A DNA stretch of 64,000 bases from Methanotrichaceae archaeon (GCA_013178225.1 JABLXE010000006.1:1-64000); one strand, 5' to 3'; shown: positions 31,712 through 40,864, counted from the stretch's first letter. The notes: a model not told the origin generated them from the sequence alone. Translations and numbers: made by a program.

Positions 31712-33517
31712 GTGTGCGGAATAGTCGCTTACATCGGCTGCGAGAAAGCCGGGCCGGTGCTCTTTGATACTCTCAAGAGGCTGGAGTACCGGGGTTATGA
31801 TTCTGCGGGCGTGGCCATAAAGTCAAATGAAGAGATCGAGGTCATCAAGTCGGCGGGAAAGATTGCCGATTTAGAGAAGATTTACGTCTCCCTGGGATCT
31901 CCAGGTGAGACTATCGGCATCGGCCACACCCGGTGGGCTACCCACGGAAGGCCCAGCGATTCCAATGCTCATCCTTTCATCTCCGGCCAGATCGCCATCG
32001 TCCATAACGGCATCATCGAGAACTACCTGGATCTAAGAGAGCTCTTAACCGAGATGGGCTTCGTCTTTTCGTCTGAGACGGACAGCGAAGTTCTGGCTCA
32101 TCTCATCAACCTGTACTACAAGGAGGATCTGTCCGAGGCGGTGGCCAGAGCCCTAGCCCAGGTGGAAGGGTCTTACGCCGTGGCCGTTCTGGCCGCCGGC
32201 TCTCCCTACCTGGTATGTGCCAGAAAGGATAGCCCCCTGGTGCTGGGAGTGGGAGATGGTGCGACTTACGTGGCTTCAGACGTGCCTGCGCTTCTTCCCT
32301 ACACCCGCAACGTGGTGAGGATGAAGGACGGCGAGATTGCCCGCCTCTACCGTGACCGGATTGATATCTTCGACCTCGAGGGCAGGCCTCAGTCTCACCA
32401 GGTCGAGACCATCGAGTGGGATATGGATGCGGCTGAGAAGGGCGGCTACACCCACTTCATGCTAAAAGAGATTCACGAGCAGCCCCGGGCCATCAGGGAG
32501 ACCTTCTCCGGCAGGATATCGGAGATCGAAGGAGACGTGAGGCTCAGCCTGGGATTGAGCGAGTCCGAGATCCGCTCGCTGGAGAGGGTGACCATCATCG
32601 CCTGCGGGACATCGTACCACGCCGGACTCCTGGCCAAGTACCTCTTCGTGAGAGCCGCCGGCCTGCCGGTGGAGGTGGAGATGGCCTCCGAGTTCCAGCA
32701 TCTGCAGGTGAGGCCCAGGACTCTGATCCTGGGAATTACCCAGTCAGGGGAGACCGCTGATACCCTTCTGGCCCTCAAGAAGGCCAGGACCTGCGGTGTC
32801 AGAAGCCTGGCCATCACCAACGTCGTCGGAAGCACGGTCACCGAGCTGGTGGACGGGACCATCTACACCAGATGCGGCCCGGAGATCGGAGTTGCGGCCA
32901 CCAAGACCTTTACCGGCCAGCTGATCGCCCTGATCCTCCTGGCCATTCGCCTGGGACGGGCCAGAGGCCATCTGACTCCCGATCAGGCTAGAAAGATGAT
33001 CGTGGAGCTGACCAGGCTTCCCGGCCTGGTGCAGAGGGTTCTGGAGAAAAGGGAGGAGATCCGGAAGATCGCTGAGGATTATTCCGGTGCGGAGTGCTAC
33101 TTCTTCATCGGTCGCGACTTCCTGTATCCGATCGCCCTGGAGGGGGCTCTCAAGATGAAGGAGATCGCCTACATCCCCTCGGAGGGCTATGCCGGCGGAG
33201 AGCTCAAGCACGGTCCTTTGGCTCTCATCACCGAGGAGACGCCGGTGGTGGCTTTGGCCACCTGCGGCAAGAAGATTCAGTCCAACATCAAGGAGGTCAA
33301 GGCCCGCGGTGCGGATGTGGTGGCCCTGGCTACAGAGGGCGATCCCGATATCGGGAAGGTGGCCAACGTGGTAATCGAGCTGCCTGAGACCCGGCCGGTC
33401 TTCTCCGCCGTGCTCTGCTCGGTGGTGGTCCAGCTGCTGTCCTATTACACCGCCGACAAATTGGGGCTGCCCATAGACAAGCCCAGGAACCTGGCCAAGT
33501 GTGTGACCGTAGAGTGA
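31712..33517 (+). CDS. glmS: Glutamine--fructose-6-phosphate aminotransferase (isomerizing)
   Basis: 601 residues, full length. GTG start followed at once by the catalytic cysteine (MCGIVAYIGC). The glutaminase domain has GHTRWATHGRPS and HNGIIENY. Two SIS domains follow (ACGTSYHAG, ITQSGETADTLLAL, PSEGYAGGELKHGPLALI), and the C-terminus KPRNLAKCVTVE is the family's KPRNLAKSVTVE. It makes glucosamine-6-phosphate from fructose-6-phosphate and glutamine, the entry step to UDP-GlcNAc. It overlaps the ribosome site of the preceding gene's end, so the two are one operon. Confidence 0.97.
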   Translation: MCGIVAYIGCEKAGPVLFDTLKRLEYRGYDSAGVAIKSNEEIEVIKSAGKIADLEKIYVSLGSPGETIGIGHTRWATHGRPSDSNAHPFISGQIAIVHNGIIENYLDLRELLTEMGFVFSSETDSEVLAHLINLYYKEDLSEAVARALAQVEGSYAVAVLAAGSPYLVCARKDSPLVLGVGDGATYVASDVPALLPYTRNVVRMKDGEIARLYRDRIDIFDLEGRPQSHQVETIEWDMDAAEKGGYTHFMLKEIHEQPRAIRETFSGRISEIEGDVRLSLGLSESEIRSLERVTIIACGTSYHAGLLAKYLFVRAAGLPVEVEMASEFQHLQVRPRTLILGITQSGETADTLLALKKARTCGVRSLAITNVVGSTVTELVDGTIYTRCGPEIGVAATKTFTGQLIALILLAIRLGRARGHLTPDQARKMIVELTRLPGLVQRVLEKREEIRKIAEDYSGAECYFFIGRDFLYPIALEGALKMKEIAYIPSEGYAGGELKHGPLALITEETPVVALATCGKKIQSNIKEVKARGADVVALATEGDPDIGKVANVVIELPETRPVFSAVLCSVVVQLLSYYTADKLGLPIDKPRNLAKCVTVE

Positions 33518-33553
33518 AGAGGTTTAGCCGAAAATTCAAGTGATGTTCTTGCC

Positions 33554-33575
33554 GGGCGGCGATCCGGTGCCGCCC
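33554..33575. terminator. GC hairpin between convergent glmS and glycosyltransferase genes
   Basis: GGGCGGC - GATCCGGT - GCCGCCC, a perfect 7-bp stem midway between the two stop codons. It is flanked by AAAAAAA on one side, which gives a T run on the minus strand before the stem rather than after it. It may stop readthrough from either side. Confidence 0.5.
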
Positions 33576-33599
33576 TGAAAAAAAGCTGAACGATATCTA

Positions 33600-34580
33600 T
33601 CAGATGCTCTGGTAGACCTTCTTGATGGTCTCGGTGTTGCGGTCCCAGTAACGGAAGTCCTCTTCTGCCAGCTTTTCCGGCCGGTCGTGCAGGCTTCTCT
33701 GTACCGCCTCCAGCAGATCCTCGCTCCGGACGACTATCAGGTTCTTGCGATCCTCTTCCTGGGTCACGCCTGAGGCCACCACCAGCTTTCCCATGTTCAG
33801 GTATTCGTTTAGCTTCCACACCGACCGGTCGGTGGAGTAGGGAGAGATCACGTTCTCCTCCCGGGGGATCAGACAAAGCCTGCCCTTCTGCAGGAGGTCC
33901 GCCACCTTCTCATGGGGCTGCCAGCCCAGGTTTTCCACGTTTTGGGGAAGGTTTCGCAGCAGCCACCAGGCGAAGGGGCCGCTTCCTACAATCCAGAACT
34001 CCTGCTCCGGGAGGGCGCGGGCGATCTGCAGCAGCTTGGGGATCCCCTCCTGGTTGCAGACCCGGCCGATGAAGATCACCGGCGCCCGGTCGCCAGGCAC
34101 CGCGTTCTCCCCTTTGCGGCTCGAAAAGGAGCGCGAGGGATAGTTGGGGATGATGTGGGTCTCTTTGCCGGGCGCAAAGGACAGGGCCTTGTCGCCCAGC
34201 GGCCGGTTCGGGGTGGTGATCAGGTCGGCCTTTTCGGCCAGCTCTCTTTCAAAGCGCTCGCCAAACCGCCGCCCCAGGGGTCCGAAGGTCTGCTGCAGCT
34301 CCAGGCCCCAGGGAGAGCGGTAGTCGTAGATCAGCGTTTTGAAGCCTTCTCCCCTGAGATCTGCAATGTTATGGTAGATTATATCCGGCACGTTGAAGAT
34401 ATGCAGCACGTCCGGACGTTCCCGTCTCACGGCCTTCCTGGCCTGGCCGGAGATGCCGATCCAGTTCTTGGTGCGAAAAGAGGGGACGACCACCCGGTAT
34501 CCCAGGTCCCTGAGGGTGCCGGCAAACATCTGCAGCCGGACGGTGTGCTCGGGCTGGTTGGCCAGCAGCAGGACCTTCAA
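33600..34580 (-). CDS. Glycosyltransferase, GT4-like
   Basis: 326 residues with a GT-B fold: N-terminal MKVLLLANQPEHTVRLQMFA, DVLHIFNVP, LIYDYRSPW, and the C-terminal nucleotide-binding half with VIFIGRVCNQEGIPKLLQIA, WIVGSGPF and YSTDRSVWKLNEYLNMGKLV. It is expected to add a sugar, plausibly the uronic acid made by this operon, to a lipid- or protein-linked glycan at the cytoplasmic face. It is the last gene of the operon and overlaps the 2-epimerase gene by 4 bp. Confidence 0.82.
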   Translation of the reverse strand: MKVLLLANQPEHTVRLQMFAGTLRDLGYRVVVPSFRTKNWIGISGQARKAVRRERPDVLHIFNVPDIIYHNIADLRGEGFKTLIYDYRSPWGLELQQTFGPLGRRFGERFERELAEKADLITTPNRPLGDKALSFAPGKETHIIPNYPSRSFSSRKGENAVPGDRAPVIFIGRVCNQEGIPKLLQIARALPEQEFWIVGSGPFAWWLLRNLPQNVENLGWQPHEKVADLLQKGRLCLIPREENVISPYSTDRSVWKLNEYLNMGKLVVASGVTQEEDRKNLIVVRSEDLLEAVQRSLHDRPEKLAEEDFRYWDRNTETIKKVYQSI

Positions 34581-35659
34581 GGTCGCCTCCCTGGCGCTTC
34601 CAGCAGCTCGGCGATCCGCTGTGCCGTCTTTAAGCTTGCATCGCCCCGTCCGAAGACATCGCGTTTTGCGCCCGTGGGCCGGAAGGTGCGGGAAAGCTCG
34701 ACTATCCGGCCCTCATCTGCTCCGGCCAGCACGTTCCAGCCGTCCTCGACGGTCTCCACCCACTCGGTCTCATCCCGCAGAGTGATGCAGGGCACTCCCA
34801 GCAGGTAGGCTTCCTTCTGCACCCCTCCGGAGTCGGTGAGGATTAGGCGGGCGTGTCTTTCCAGCATCAGCATGTCCAGGTAGCCCACGGGCTCGATTAT
34901 CTTGACCCGGCGGCTTAGCCGGTCCCAGATCCCCAGCTGCCGGAGATATTTCTCGGTGCGCGGGTGGCAGGGAAAGACCACGTCCCCTATCTCCTCCAGG
35001 GCACCGGCGATGCCCTTCAGCCTGGCCGGATCGTCGGTGTTGGCCGCCCGGTGTACAGTGGCCAGGGCATAGCCTCCGGGCTCCAGGCCCCGGTCGGAAA
35101 GGGCGCTCGACCTTTGCTCGGCAATTCTCAGGCAGTCCCTCTGGGCGTCGACCATCACGTCTCCGGTCAGGAACACTCCCTCGGCCAGCCCCTCGCGCCT
35201 GAGGTTCTCGACTGCGGTCTTCGTCGGGCAGAGCAGCAAGTCTGAGCAGTGGTCGGTCAGGATGCGGTTGATCTCCTCGGGCATCCTCCGGTCAAAAGAT
35301 CTGAGGCCTGCCTCCACGTGGGCCAGGGGGATGTGCAGCTTGGAGGCGGCCAGCGCTCCGGCCAGGGTGGAGTTGGTGTCTCCGAAGACCAGCACCAGGT
35401 CCGGCCGTTCCTTCAGCAGGATCTCCTCTATCCGGGAGAGCATCTCCCCGGTCTGGCGGCCGTGGGGCCCGGAGCCCGCGCCCAGGTGATAGTCGGGCGC
35501 CGGAATTCCCAGGTCGTCGAAGAAGACCTTGTCCATCAGATAATCGTAGTGCTGGCCGGTGTGAACGATGATCTCGTCAAACCCGCGGCGCAGCTGGCGG
35601 GAGACCGGTGCCAGCTTCACGAAATTGGGCCGGGCGCCTACTACTGTGGCAATCTTCAT
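34577..35659 (-). CDS. wecB: UDP-N-acetylglucosamine 2-epimerase type (WecB/WbpI)
   Basis: 360 residues: MKIATVVGARPNFVKLAPVS, VHTGQHYDYLMDKVFFDDLG, VFGDTNSTLAGALAA, HVEAGLRSFDRRMPEEINR, LTDSGGVQKEAYLLG, all standard for non-hydrolysing UDP-GlcNAc 2-epimerases. In this operon it more likely acts as WbpI, inverting C2 of UDP-diacetamido-glucuronic acid to the manno form. Sequence alone does not separate WecB from WbpI. ATGA overlaps with the genes on both sides show tight coupling. Confidence 0.92.
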   Translation of the reverse strand: MKIATVVGARPNFVKLAPVSRQLRRGFDEIIVHTGQHYDYLMDKVFFDDLGIPAPDYHLGAGSGPHGRQTGEMLSRIEEILLKERPDLVLVFGDTNSTLAGALAASKLHIPLAHVEAGLRSFDRRMPEEINRILTDHCSDLLLCPTKTAVENLRREGLAEGVFLTGDVMVDAQRDCLRIAEQRSSALSDRGLEPGGYALATVHRAANTDDPARLKGIAGALEEIGDVVFPCHPRTEKYLRQLGIWDRLSRRVKIIEPVGYLDMLMLERHARLILTDSGGVQKEAYLLGVPCITLRDETEWVETVEDGWNVLAGADEGRIVELSRTFRPTGAKRDVFGRGDASLKTAQRIAELLEAPGRRP

Positions 35660-36840
35660 CCTGCATCCCCGGGCTTCTCGAAGCTGATGGCAAAGGGATC
35701 GAAGACCACGTCCGCCTCCTCAGGGGAGAGGTAGCGGAATCCCTTCTGTTCGGTCTCCTCAGGGGAAAGCAGCGGATCGCAGACGTAGACATCCAGGCCC
35801 TTGTCCCTGAGAATCTTCGCCAGGACCAGGTTCCGGCTGTGATAGAACTCCTTTACCCCCTCCCGGAAGGTGATGCCCTTGATGCAGATCCGGACTAAAG
35901 AGAGCGGCCGGTCCACGTGAAGGCAGGCCAGCAGTATCTTCTCCGCCCAGTAGCGGGCCATGTCGTCGTTCAGCTCCCTTGCGGTCCGCAGCAGCCGGCA
36001 GTTATCGAACCCTTCCCTCTTCTCCATCTCCTTTATCAGGAACCAGGGGTAGACCGGAATGCAGTGGCCTCCCACTCCGGTGGAGGGCAGATGGATGTGG
36101 CAGTACTGGTGGTTGGCGTTCTGTCTGGCCTCCAGGAAGTTGACGTCCAGGTCCTGGGCGATCTTGAACAGCTCGTTGGCCAGGGCGATGTTCACGTCCC
36201 TGTAGCAGCCCTCCATCACCTTGATCAGCTCGGCCACCCGTGTTGAGGAGACCAGGTGCAGGTTGGAGATGAAACTGCTGTAGACCTGGTGGGCCAAAAA
36301 TCCGCTCTCCTCGTCCCGGCCGCCGATCACCTTGGGAAACTCCCGCAGCCGGGAGATGCTGTAGCCGGTCATGATCCTCTCCGGAGAGTAGGCCAGGTGA
36401 AAGTCCGAGGAATCAAGCCCGCTCGACTCGGCCAGCCAGGACTGCACCAAAGCCTCTGTGGTCCCGGGAGGAACAGTGGTCTCCAGCACCACCAGATCTC
36501 CTTTCTTGAGGACCCTTCCAACCGACCGGACGGCGCTCTCCATGATCCCGAAGTCGGGGTTGAAGCTCTGGTCCACGAAGAGCGGCACGATTATTATGAA
36601 GGTCCGGCAGTCGGAGGCATCCTCGAAACGAGGCGTGGCCAGGAGCTTTCTTCCTCCGTGCCTCTTGATCAGATCCCCGAGTCCCTCTTCCTGGGGAATG
36701 GGGTTCCGGCCCTCATTTATGAGCTGGCATCTCTTTTCGTTCACGTCCACGCCCACCACCTGAATTCCCCGGTCGGCGATGACCGCGGCCAGTGGCAGTC
36801 CGGCGTTTCCCAGGCCCACTACGGCAATGGCTTGATTCAT
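35656..36840 (-). CDS. UDP-N-acetyl-D-glucosamine 6-dehydrogenase type (WbpA/WecC)
   Basis: 394 residues from ATG 36840 (MNQAIAVVGLGNAGLPLAAV). The NAD site reads GLGNAGLPLA (family usually GLGYVGLPLA), followed by VGVDVNEKRC, VVLETTVPPGTTE, YSPERIMTGYSISRLRE and the catalytic cysteine in GVGGHCIPVYPWFL. It oxidises C6 of a UDP-HexNAc to the uronic acid. The upstream in-frame extension (MRRLWKRSGDH...) overlaps the acetyltransferase gene and is not used. Confidence 0.9.
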   Translation of the reverse strand: MNQAIAVVGLGNAGLPLAAVIADRGIQVVGVDVNEKRCQLINEGRNPIPQEEGLGDLIKRHGGRKLLATPRFEDASDCRTFIIIVPLFVDQSFNPDFGIMESAVRSVGRVLKKGDLVVLETTVPPGTTEALVQSWLAESSGLDSSDFHLAYSPERIMTGYSISRLREFPKVIGGRDEESGFLAHQVYSSFISNLHLVSSTRVAELIKVMEGCYRDVNIALANELFKIAQDLDVNFLEARQNANHQYCHIHLPSTGVGGHCIPVYPWFLIKEMEKREGFDNCRLLRTARELNDDMARYWAEKILLACLHVDRPLSLVRICIKGITFREGVKEFYHSRNLVLAKILRDKGLDVYVCDPLLSPEETEQKGFRYLSPEEADVVFDPFAISFEKPGDAG

Positions 36841-37415
36841 CAATGGTCTCCCGCTGTGATCTCCACTTCGCTTCCACAGCCGGCGCACTTATAAATCGCT
36901 CGGCCTCCCTCGACCGAGTCGGGACCCTTCAGCTTCTGGCCGCAGCGGCAGACCCAGCCCCTGACGGTGGCCGGGCTCCCGAAGGCCAGGGCGTGAGCGG
37001 GAATGTCTTCGGCCACAACGCTTCCCGCCCCGATCATGGCGTACTCGCCTATGGTCACTCCACAGACGATGGTGGCGTTGGCACCGATGCTGGCCCCCCG
37101 GCAGACCCGCGTGGGAACGACGTGCTCCTGGTCCCAGATGAAGGCGCGGGGGTAGAGGTCGTTGGTGAAGGTGGCCGAGGGGCCTACGAAGACGTCGTCC
37201 TCGATGGTCACGCCCTTGTAGACCGAGACGAAGTTCTGGATCTTCACGTTGTCTCCGATTACGGCATCGATATCGATGTAGGCGCTCTTGCCCACGTTGC
37301 AGTTCCGGCCTAAGATGGCGCCGCTACGCACGTGGGAAAAGTGCCAGATGTGAGTGCCGTCGCCGATTGTGGCTCCCTCCTCCACGACCGCTGTTGGGTG
37401 GCTGTAGTAGCTCAT
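36840..37415 (-). CDS. UDP-2-acetamido-3-amino-glucuronate N-acetyltransferase type (WbpD)
   Basis: 191 residues. A hexapeptide helix with the WbpD/WlbB sequence THIWHFSHVRSGAILGRNCN, GKSAYIDIDAVIGDNVKIQN, FVSVYKGVTIEDDVFVGPSA then TFTNDLYPRAF. It transfers acetyl from acetyl-CoA to the 3-amino group. The C-terminal 35 residues carry an added zinc-ribbon-like pair, CRCGQK and CAGCGSE, which the minimal enzyme lacks. It overlaps its neighbours by 1 and 4 bp. Confidence 0.9.
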   Translation of the reverse strand: MSYYSHPTAVVEEGATIGDGTHIWHFSHVRSGAILGRNCNVGKSAYIDIDAVIGDNVKIQNFVSVYKGVTIEDDVFVGPSATFTNDLYPRAFIWDQEHVVPTRVCRGASIGANATIVCGVTIGEYAMIGAGSVVAEDIPAHALAFGSPATVRGWVCRCGQKLKGPDSVEGGRAIYKCAGCGSEVEITAGDH

Positions 37416-38323
37416 GTGAGCCCCTTCTCGATCTGCTCGCAGATCATCAGGTTCTTGACCGCCTGCTCCGGCGTGACCGGAAAAGGCAGCTCCTGGCGCA
37501 CGCAGTCCAGGAAGGTCTTGAGTTCGACCTTCAGAGGCTCGACCTTGTTCACCAGCACCTTCTCGATGATGTTCTCCTGCATGTAGCGCTCGTTCTCGAT
37601 TCCGTACCTCTCCGGCTTGCGGTAGACGTAGACCTCCTGGGCCATGAAGTCACCTTCGGTGGTGAAGTCCTCGGCCTCCACGTAGAAGGTCCTGAACTTC
37701 TTGGAGGCCAGCCTGCTGGCGGAGATGCTGACCACAGATCCCGGAAAGACGATCATGGCCTCGCAGACGTTTCTGTTGCCGGCGCTGTAGATGCGGTAGT
37801 CATCGCGGCCCTCAAACAGCACATTGAAGACGATATCTATATCGTGGATCATCAGGTCCTCGACCACTGTGGCGTCGGTGATGCGATTGGAGGTGGGGTT
37901 GTGCCTCTTGATGGAGACATAGTCCGGGCAGTCGGCGATCCTCTTGATCTCGTTTACAATGGGGTTGAACCTCTCGATATGCCCGACCCCGGCCACGATC
38001 TGGCTCTCCCTCAAGATCTCCAGCAGCGCGGCTCCCTCTTCGGTCCTCAGGGTGATGGGCTTCTCGATCAGGCAGTGAGTGCCCGATGAGATGACCTCCT
38101 TTGCCACCTGGAAATGGTATCTGGTGGGAACGCAGATGGAGACCGCCTCGGCCCGCCTCAGCAGCTCCTCCTGGCTCTCGCAGACGGTCGCCAGCTCCGA
38201 GACCCGGGCGGCGTTTTCCGCCAGCGGATCGTAGGCCAGGACCTCTCCCACGCCTTTCTGCTCTGAGTAGACTCGAACGTGGTTTCTTCCCATCGAGCCC
38301 ACGCCTATCACGCCTACGTCCAT
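37412..38323 (-). CDS. Gfo/Idh/MocA oxidoreductase (WbpB-type 3-dehydrogenase)
   Basis: 303 residues: NAD-binding MDVGVIGVGSMGRNHVRVYS, the Lys of the EKP motif in CLIEKPITLRTEEG, and VEDLMIHDIDIVFNVLFEG. In the Wbp route this enzyme oxidises C3 of UDP-GlcNAcA to the 3-keto sugar for the aminotransferase. It sits between the aminotransferase (2-bp gap) and the acetyltransferase (ATGA overlap), the order expected for linked steps. Confidence 0.88.
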   Translation of the reverse strand: MDVGVIGVGSMGRNHVRVYSEQKGVGEVLAYDPLAENAARVSELATVCESQEELLRRAEAVSICVPTRYHFQVAKEVISSGTHCLIEKPITLRTEEGAALLEILRESQIVAGVGHIERFNPIVNEIKRIADCPDYVSIKRHNPTSNRITDATVVEDLMIHDIDIVFNVLFEGRDDYRIYSAGNRNVCEAMIVFPGSVVSISASRLASKKFRTFYVEAEDFTTEGDFMAQEVYVYRKPERYGIENERYMQENIIEKVLVNKVEPLKVELKTFLDCVRQELPFPVTPEQAVKNLMICEQIEKGLT

Positions 38324-38325
38324 TT

Positions 38326-39423
38326 TTATCCCTCGAACCGGTTCAGGGTCTCTGCGATGTACTCCAGCTCGCTTTGCGAGAGAGAGGGGTGAACCGGCAG
38401 GCTCAGGACCCTGGAGGAGACATCTTCAGATGCCGGGCAGTGGCCCTCCAGCCCCAGCTCCTGGTAAAGGGGCTGCTGGTAGATGGGCTTGGGGTAATGG
38501 ATGGCCGATCCGATGCCTTTGGACTGCAGGTAGTTCATCAGCTGCTCGCGGCTTGCGGGGAAGTTCTCCTCCACCCGCAGCACGTACTGATTATAGACGT
38601 GTTTCACCTTCGGCTGGCGGAAGGGGGTGCTCAGGCCTTCGATCTTGATGTTGCGGTTCAGGTACTCGGCGTTTTCAATCCTCCGCCGGTTGAACTCATC
38701 CAGCCTCTTCAGCTGCGGAAGGCCGATGGCTGCCTGCAGGTTGGTCATGCGGTAGTTGTATCCGAGCACCACGTGGTTGTACTTGCCGGTGTCTCCGTGG
38801 TTTCTCATCAGCCGCAGGCGGGAGACCAGGCCCTCGTCTTCCAGGGTGATCATTCCGCCTTCCCCGGTGGTCATGTTCTTGGTGGGGTAAAATGAGAAGC
38901 AACCTATGCCGAAGCTTCCCACCTTTTGCCCGTCATACTCCGCCCCGTGGGCCTGGGCGCAGTCCTCGATCAGGGCCAGATTGTGGTCCTCGCAGATCTG
39001 CCGGACCGCCTTGACATCGAAGGGCTGGCCGTAGAGGTGCACGCCCACCACTGCTCGGGTATTGGGGGTGATGGCCTCGGCCAGGCTCTCCGGGTCCAGG
39101 TTGAAGGTTGACGGGTCGACATCGGCGAACTTCGGCCTGAGGTCCTGGTACAAAATGGAATTAGCGGTGGCGATGAAGGTGAAGGCGGGACAGATCACCT
39201 CGTCTCCGCGCGGCAGATCCAGCGCCCTCAGAGCCATATCGAGGGAGACGGTGCCGTTGCTGACCGCAACTGACTCTTTCACGCCTATGTAGCGCGAGAA
39301 CTCCTCCTCGAACTTTCTTACCACCTCTCCCTGTACCAGCATGCCGGAAGCTAATACGTCTCCCACGGCAGCCATCTCTTCCGCGCCTATTACCGGCCGG
39401 GCTATGGGAATGAAGTCTCTCAT
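38326..39423 (-). CDS. DegT/DnrJ/EryC1 sugar aminotransferase (WbpE-type)
   Basis: 365 residues from ATG 39423 (MRDFIPIARPVIGAEEMAAV), with AGGAGATTCTTG ahead of it. The PLP lysine is in FSFYPTKNMTTGEGGMI; VCPAFTFIATANSIL and IEDCAQAHGAEY are also standard. It converts the 3-keto sugar to the 3-amino sugar with glutamate as donor. It is the first gene of the six-gene operon; a TATA-like ACGATAAAGC lies at about 39442 on the minus strand. Confidence 0.92.
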   Translation of the reverse strand: MRDFIPIARPVIGAEEMAAVGDVLASGMLVQGEVVRKFEEEFSRYIGVKESVAVSNGTVSLDMALRALDLPRGDEVICPAFTFIATANSILYQDLRPKFADVDPSTFNLDPESLAEAITPNTRAVVGVHLYGQPFDVKAVRQICEDHNLALIEDCAQAHGAEYDGQKVGSFGIGCFSFYPTKNMTTGEGGMITLEDEGLVSRLRLMRNHGDTGKYNHVVLGYNYRMTNLQAAIGLPQLKRLDEFNRRRIENAEYLNRNIKIEGLSTPFRQPKVKHVYNQYVLRVEENFPASREQLMNYLQSKGIGSAIHYPKPIYQQPLYQELGLEGHCPASEDVSSRVLSLPVHPSLSQSELEYIAETLNRFEG

Positions 39424-39655
39424 CAAGAATCTCCTGTCCTGTGCAAATTGCTTTATCGTTTTTCCTTTCCCCAAAGGTCACTCTTCCGCGCCACTACCTG
39501 GAGAGCCATTGCCTGGTATGGCTTCAGGGCGTTTCCCGTCAGCTCCTTCCGGCAGCGGCTGCAAGAGATCTGTAAGGCAATATTCTGAAATTGCGATTTA
39601 GGGCTTTTTTCGAGATCACACGAGTTAGCGCTATCTTATCATAAAAATTTTAGGA

Positions 39656-40864
39656 TCATCCCGCCCTATGGGTTGACAGCAGTCCCTTCAGTACTGCGGC
39701 CGGAAGGCCCCTGAACCCCGATTCTATAACCGTTCCCGGATAGATGGTGGTATTGATTCCGGTCTTGGCGTCGTCGCCGATTACGGCCCCCAGTTTTCGC
39801 CGGCCGCTGTCCACCGGCAGTCCTTTGATGTAAGATCTGACGGTTCTGCCGTCGTGCCGCAGGTTGGAGATGATGGTTCCGGCTCCGAAGTTGCAGTTCT
39901 CTCCGATCACGCTGTCGCCCACATAGGACAGGTGCCCTATCTTGGTGCCGCTCATGATGGTGCTGTTCTTCACTTCGACCGCGTTTCCCACCCGAACCCG
40001 GTCTCCGAGACAGGTCCCGGCCCTGATATAGCAGTTGGGGCCGATGTCGCAGTCTTCTCCGATGAATACCGGCCCTGTGAGGTAGGCCCCGGCCCTGATG
40101 ATGGTTCCCCTTCCAACTGAGATCTTTCCGGTGAGAGTGGCTCCGGGCTCCACCCGGCCCAGGACCTGGGGCTCGACTCCGGGAAGCAGGGCTTCATTGG
40201 CGGCCAGGATGTCCCAGGGCCGTCCGATCTCCATCCATTCCGAGAGCTCGACCAGGGAGATCGTCTCCCTGTCAGCCGTCAGGTTCAGGGCGTCGGTCAG
40301 CTCGTATTCTCCCCGGGGGGAGAGGGCGGTTGCACGAAGGGCCTCGAAGATCTCCTGCCCGAAAAGGTAGATTCCGGCGTTGGCCAGGTCGGACGGAGGC
40401 TTTTCGCTCTTCTCTATCACTTTATTTATGCGGCCGAATTCCGTCAGGAAGACGCCGTACCTGGCGGGGTCGGAAACGCGCCTGGCCGCTGCTGCCCACC
40501 CGCCTTCATCGATCATCTGTTTGAGGGCTGAGACCTCGGGGAGGATATCACCGTTGAGAACCAGGAACCTCTCTTCAGCCAGGGCTTCAGCGCTCAACAG
40601 GGCATGGCCTGTGCCCAGCTGCTGATCCTGGCGGGCGTAAGCGATCGCCGCCCCAAGATCCGATCCGTCCCCGAAATGGCTTCGGACCGCGCTCTCTTTG
40701 TAGCCCACCACCAGCACGAAGCTGTCCACCCCCGCTGCCTGTGCCCTCCTCAGGATGTGCTCCAGAAGGGGTTTTCCCGCCACCGGCAGCATCACTTTGG
40801 GCCGCCCGGAGGTCAGAGGCCGCATCCTGCTGCCTTCTCCGGCGGCTAAGACTATCGCCTGCAT
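39656..40864 (-). CDS. Bifunctional GlmU-like nucleotidyltransferase/acetyltransferase
   Basis: 402 residues from ATG 40864 (MQAIVLAAGEGSRMRPLTSG). The N-terminal nucleotidyltransferase has PKVMLPVAGKPLLEHIL and LVLNGDILPEVS. The C-terminal beta-helix holds the GlmU-type acetyltransferase motif GENCNFGAGTIISNLRHDG, KLGAVIGDDAKTGINTTIYP. It should convert GlcN-1-P to GlcNAc-1-P and then to UDP-GlcNAc, the substrate of the adjacent operon. The paralogue at 30513 lacks the acetyltransferase motif. A TATA-like TTTTATGC about 26 nt upstream suggests a leaderless transcript. Confidence 0.88.
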   Translation of the reverse strand: MQAIVLAAGEGSRMRPLTSGRPKVMLPVAGKPLLEHILRRAQAAGVDSFVLVVGYKESAVRSHFGDGSDLGAAIAYARQDQQLGTGHALLSAEALAEERFLVLNGDILPEVSALKQMIDEGGWAAAARRVSDPARYGVFLTEFGRINKVIEKSEKPPSDLANAGIYLFGQEIFEALRATALSPRGEYELTDALNLTADRETISLVELSEWMEIGRPWDILAANEALLPGVEPQVLGRVEPGATLTGKISVGRGTIIRAGAYLTGPVFIGEDCDIGPNCYIRAGTCLGDRVRVGNAVEVKNSTIMSGTKIGHLSYVGDSVIGENCNFGAGTIISNLRHDGRTVRSYIKGLPVDSGRRKLGAVIGDDAKTGINTTIYPGTVIESGFRGLPAAVLKGLLSTHRAG

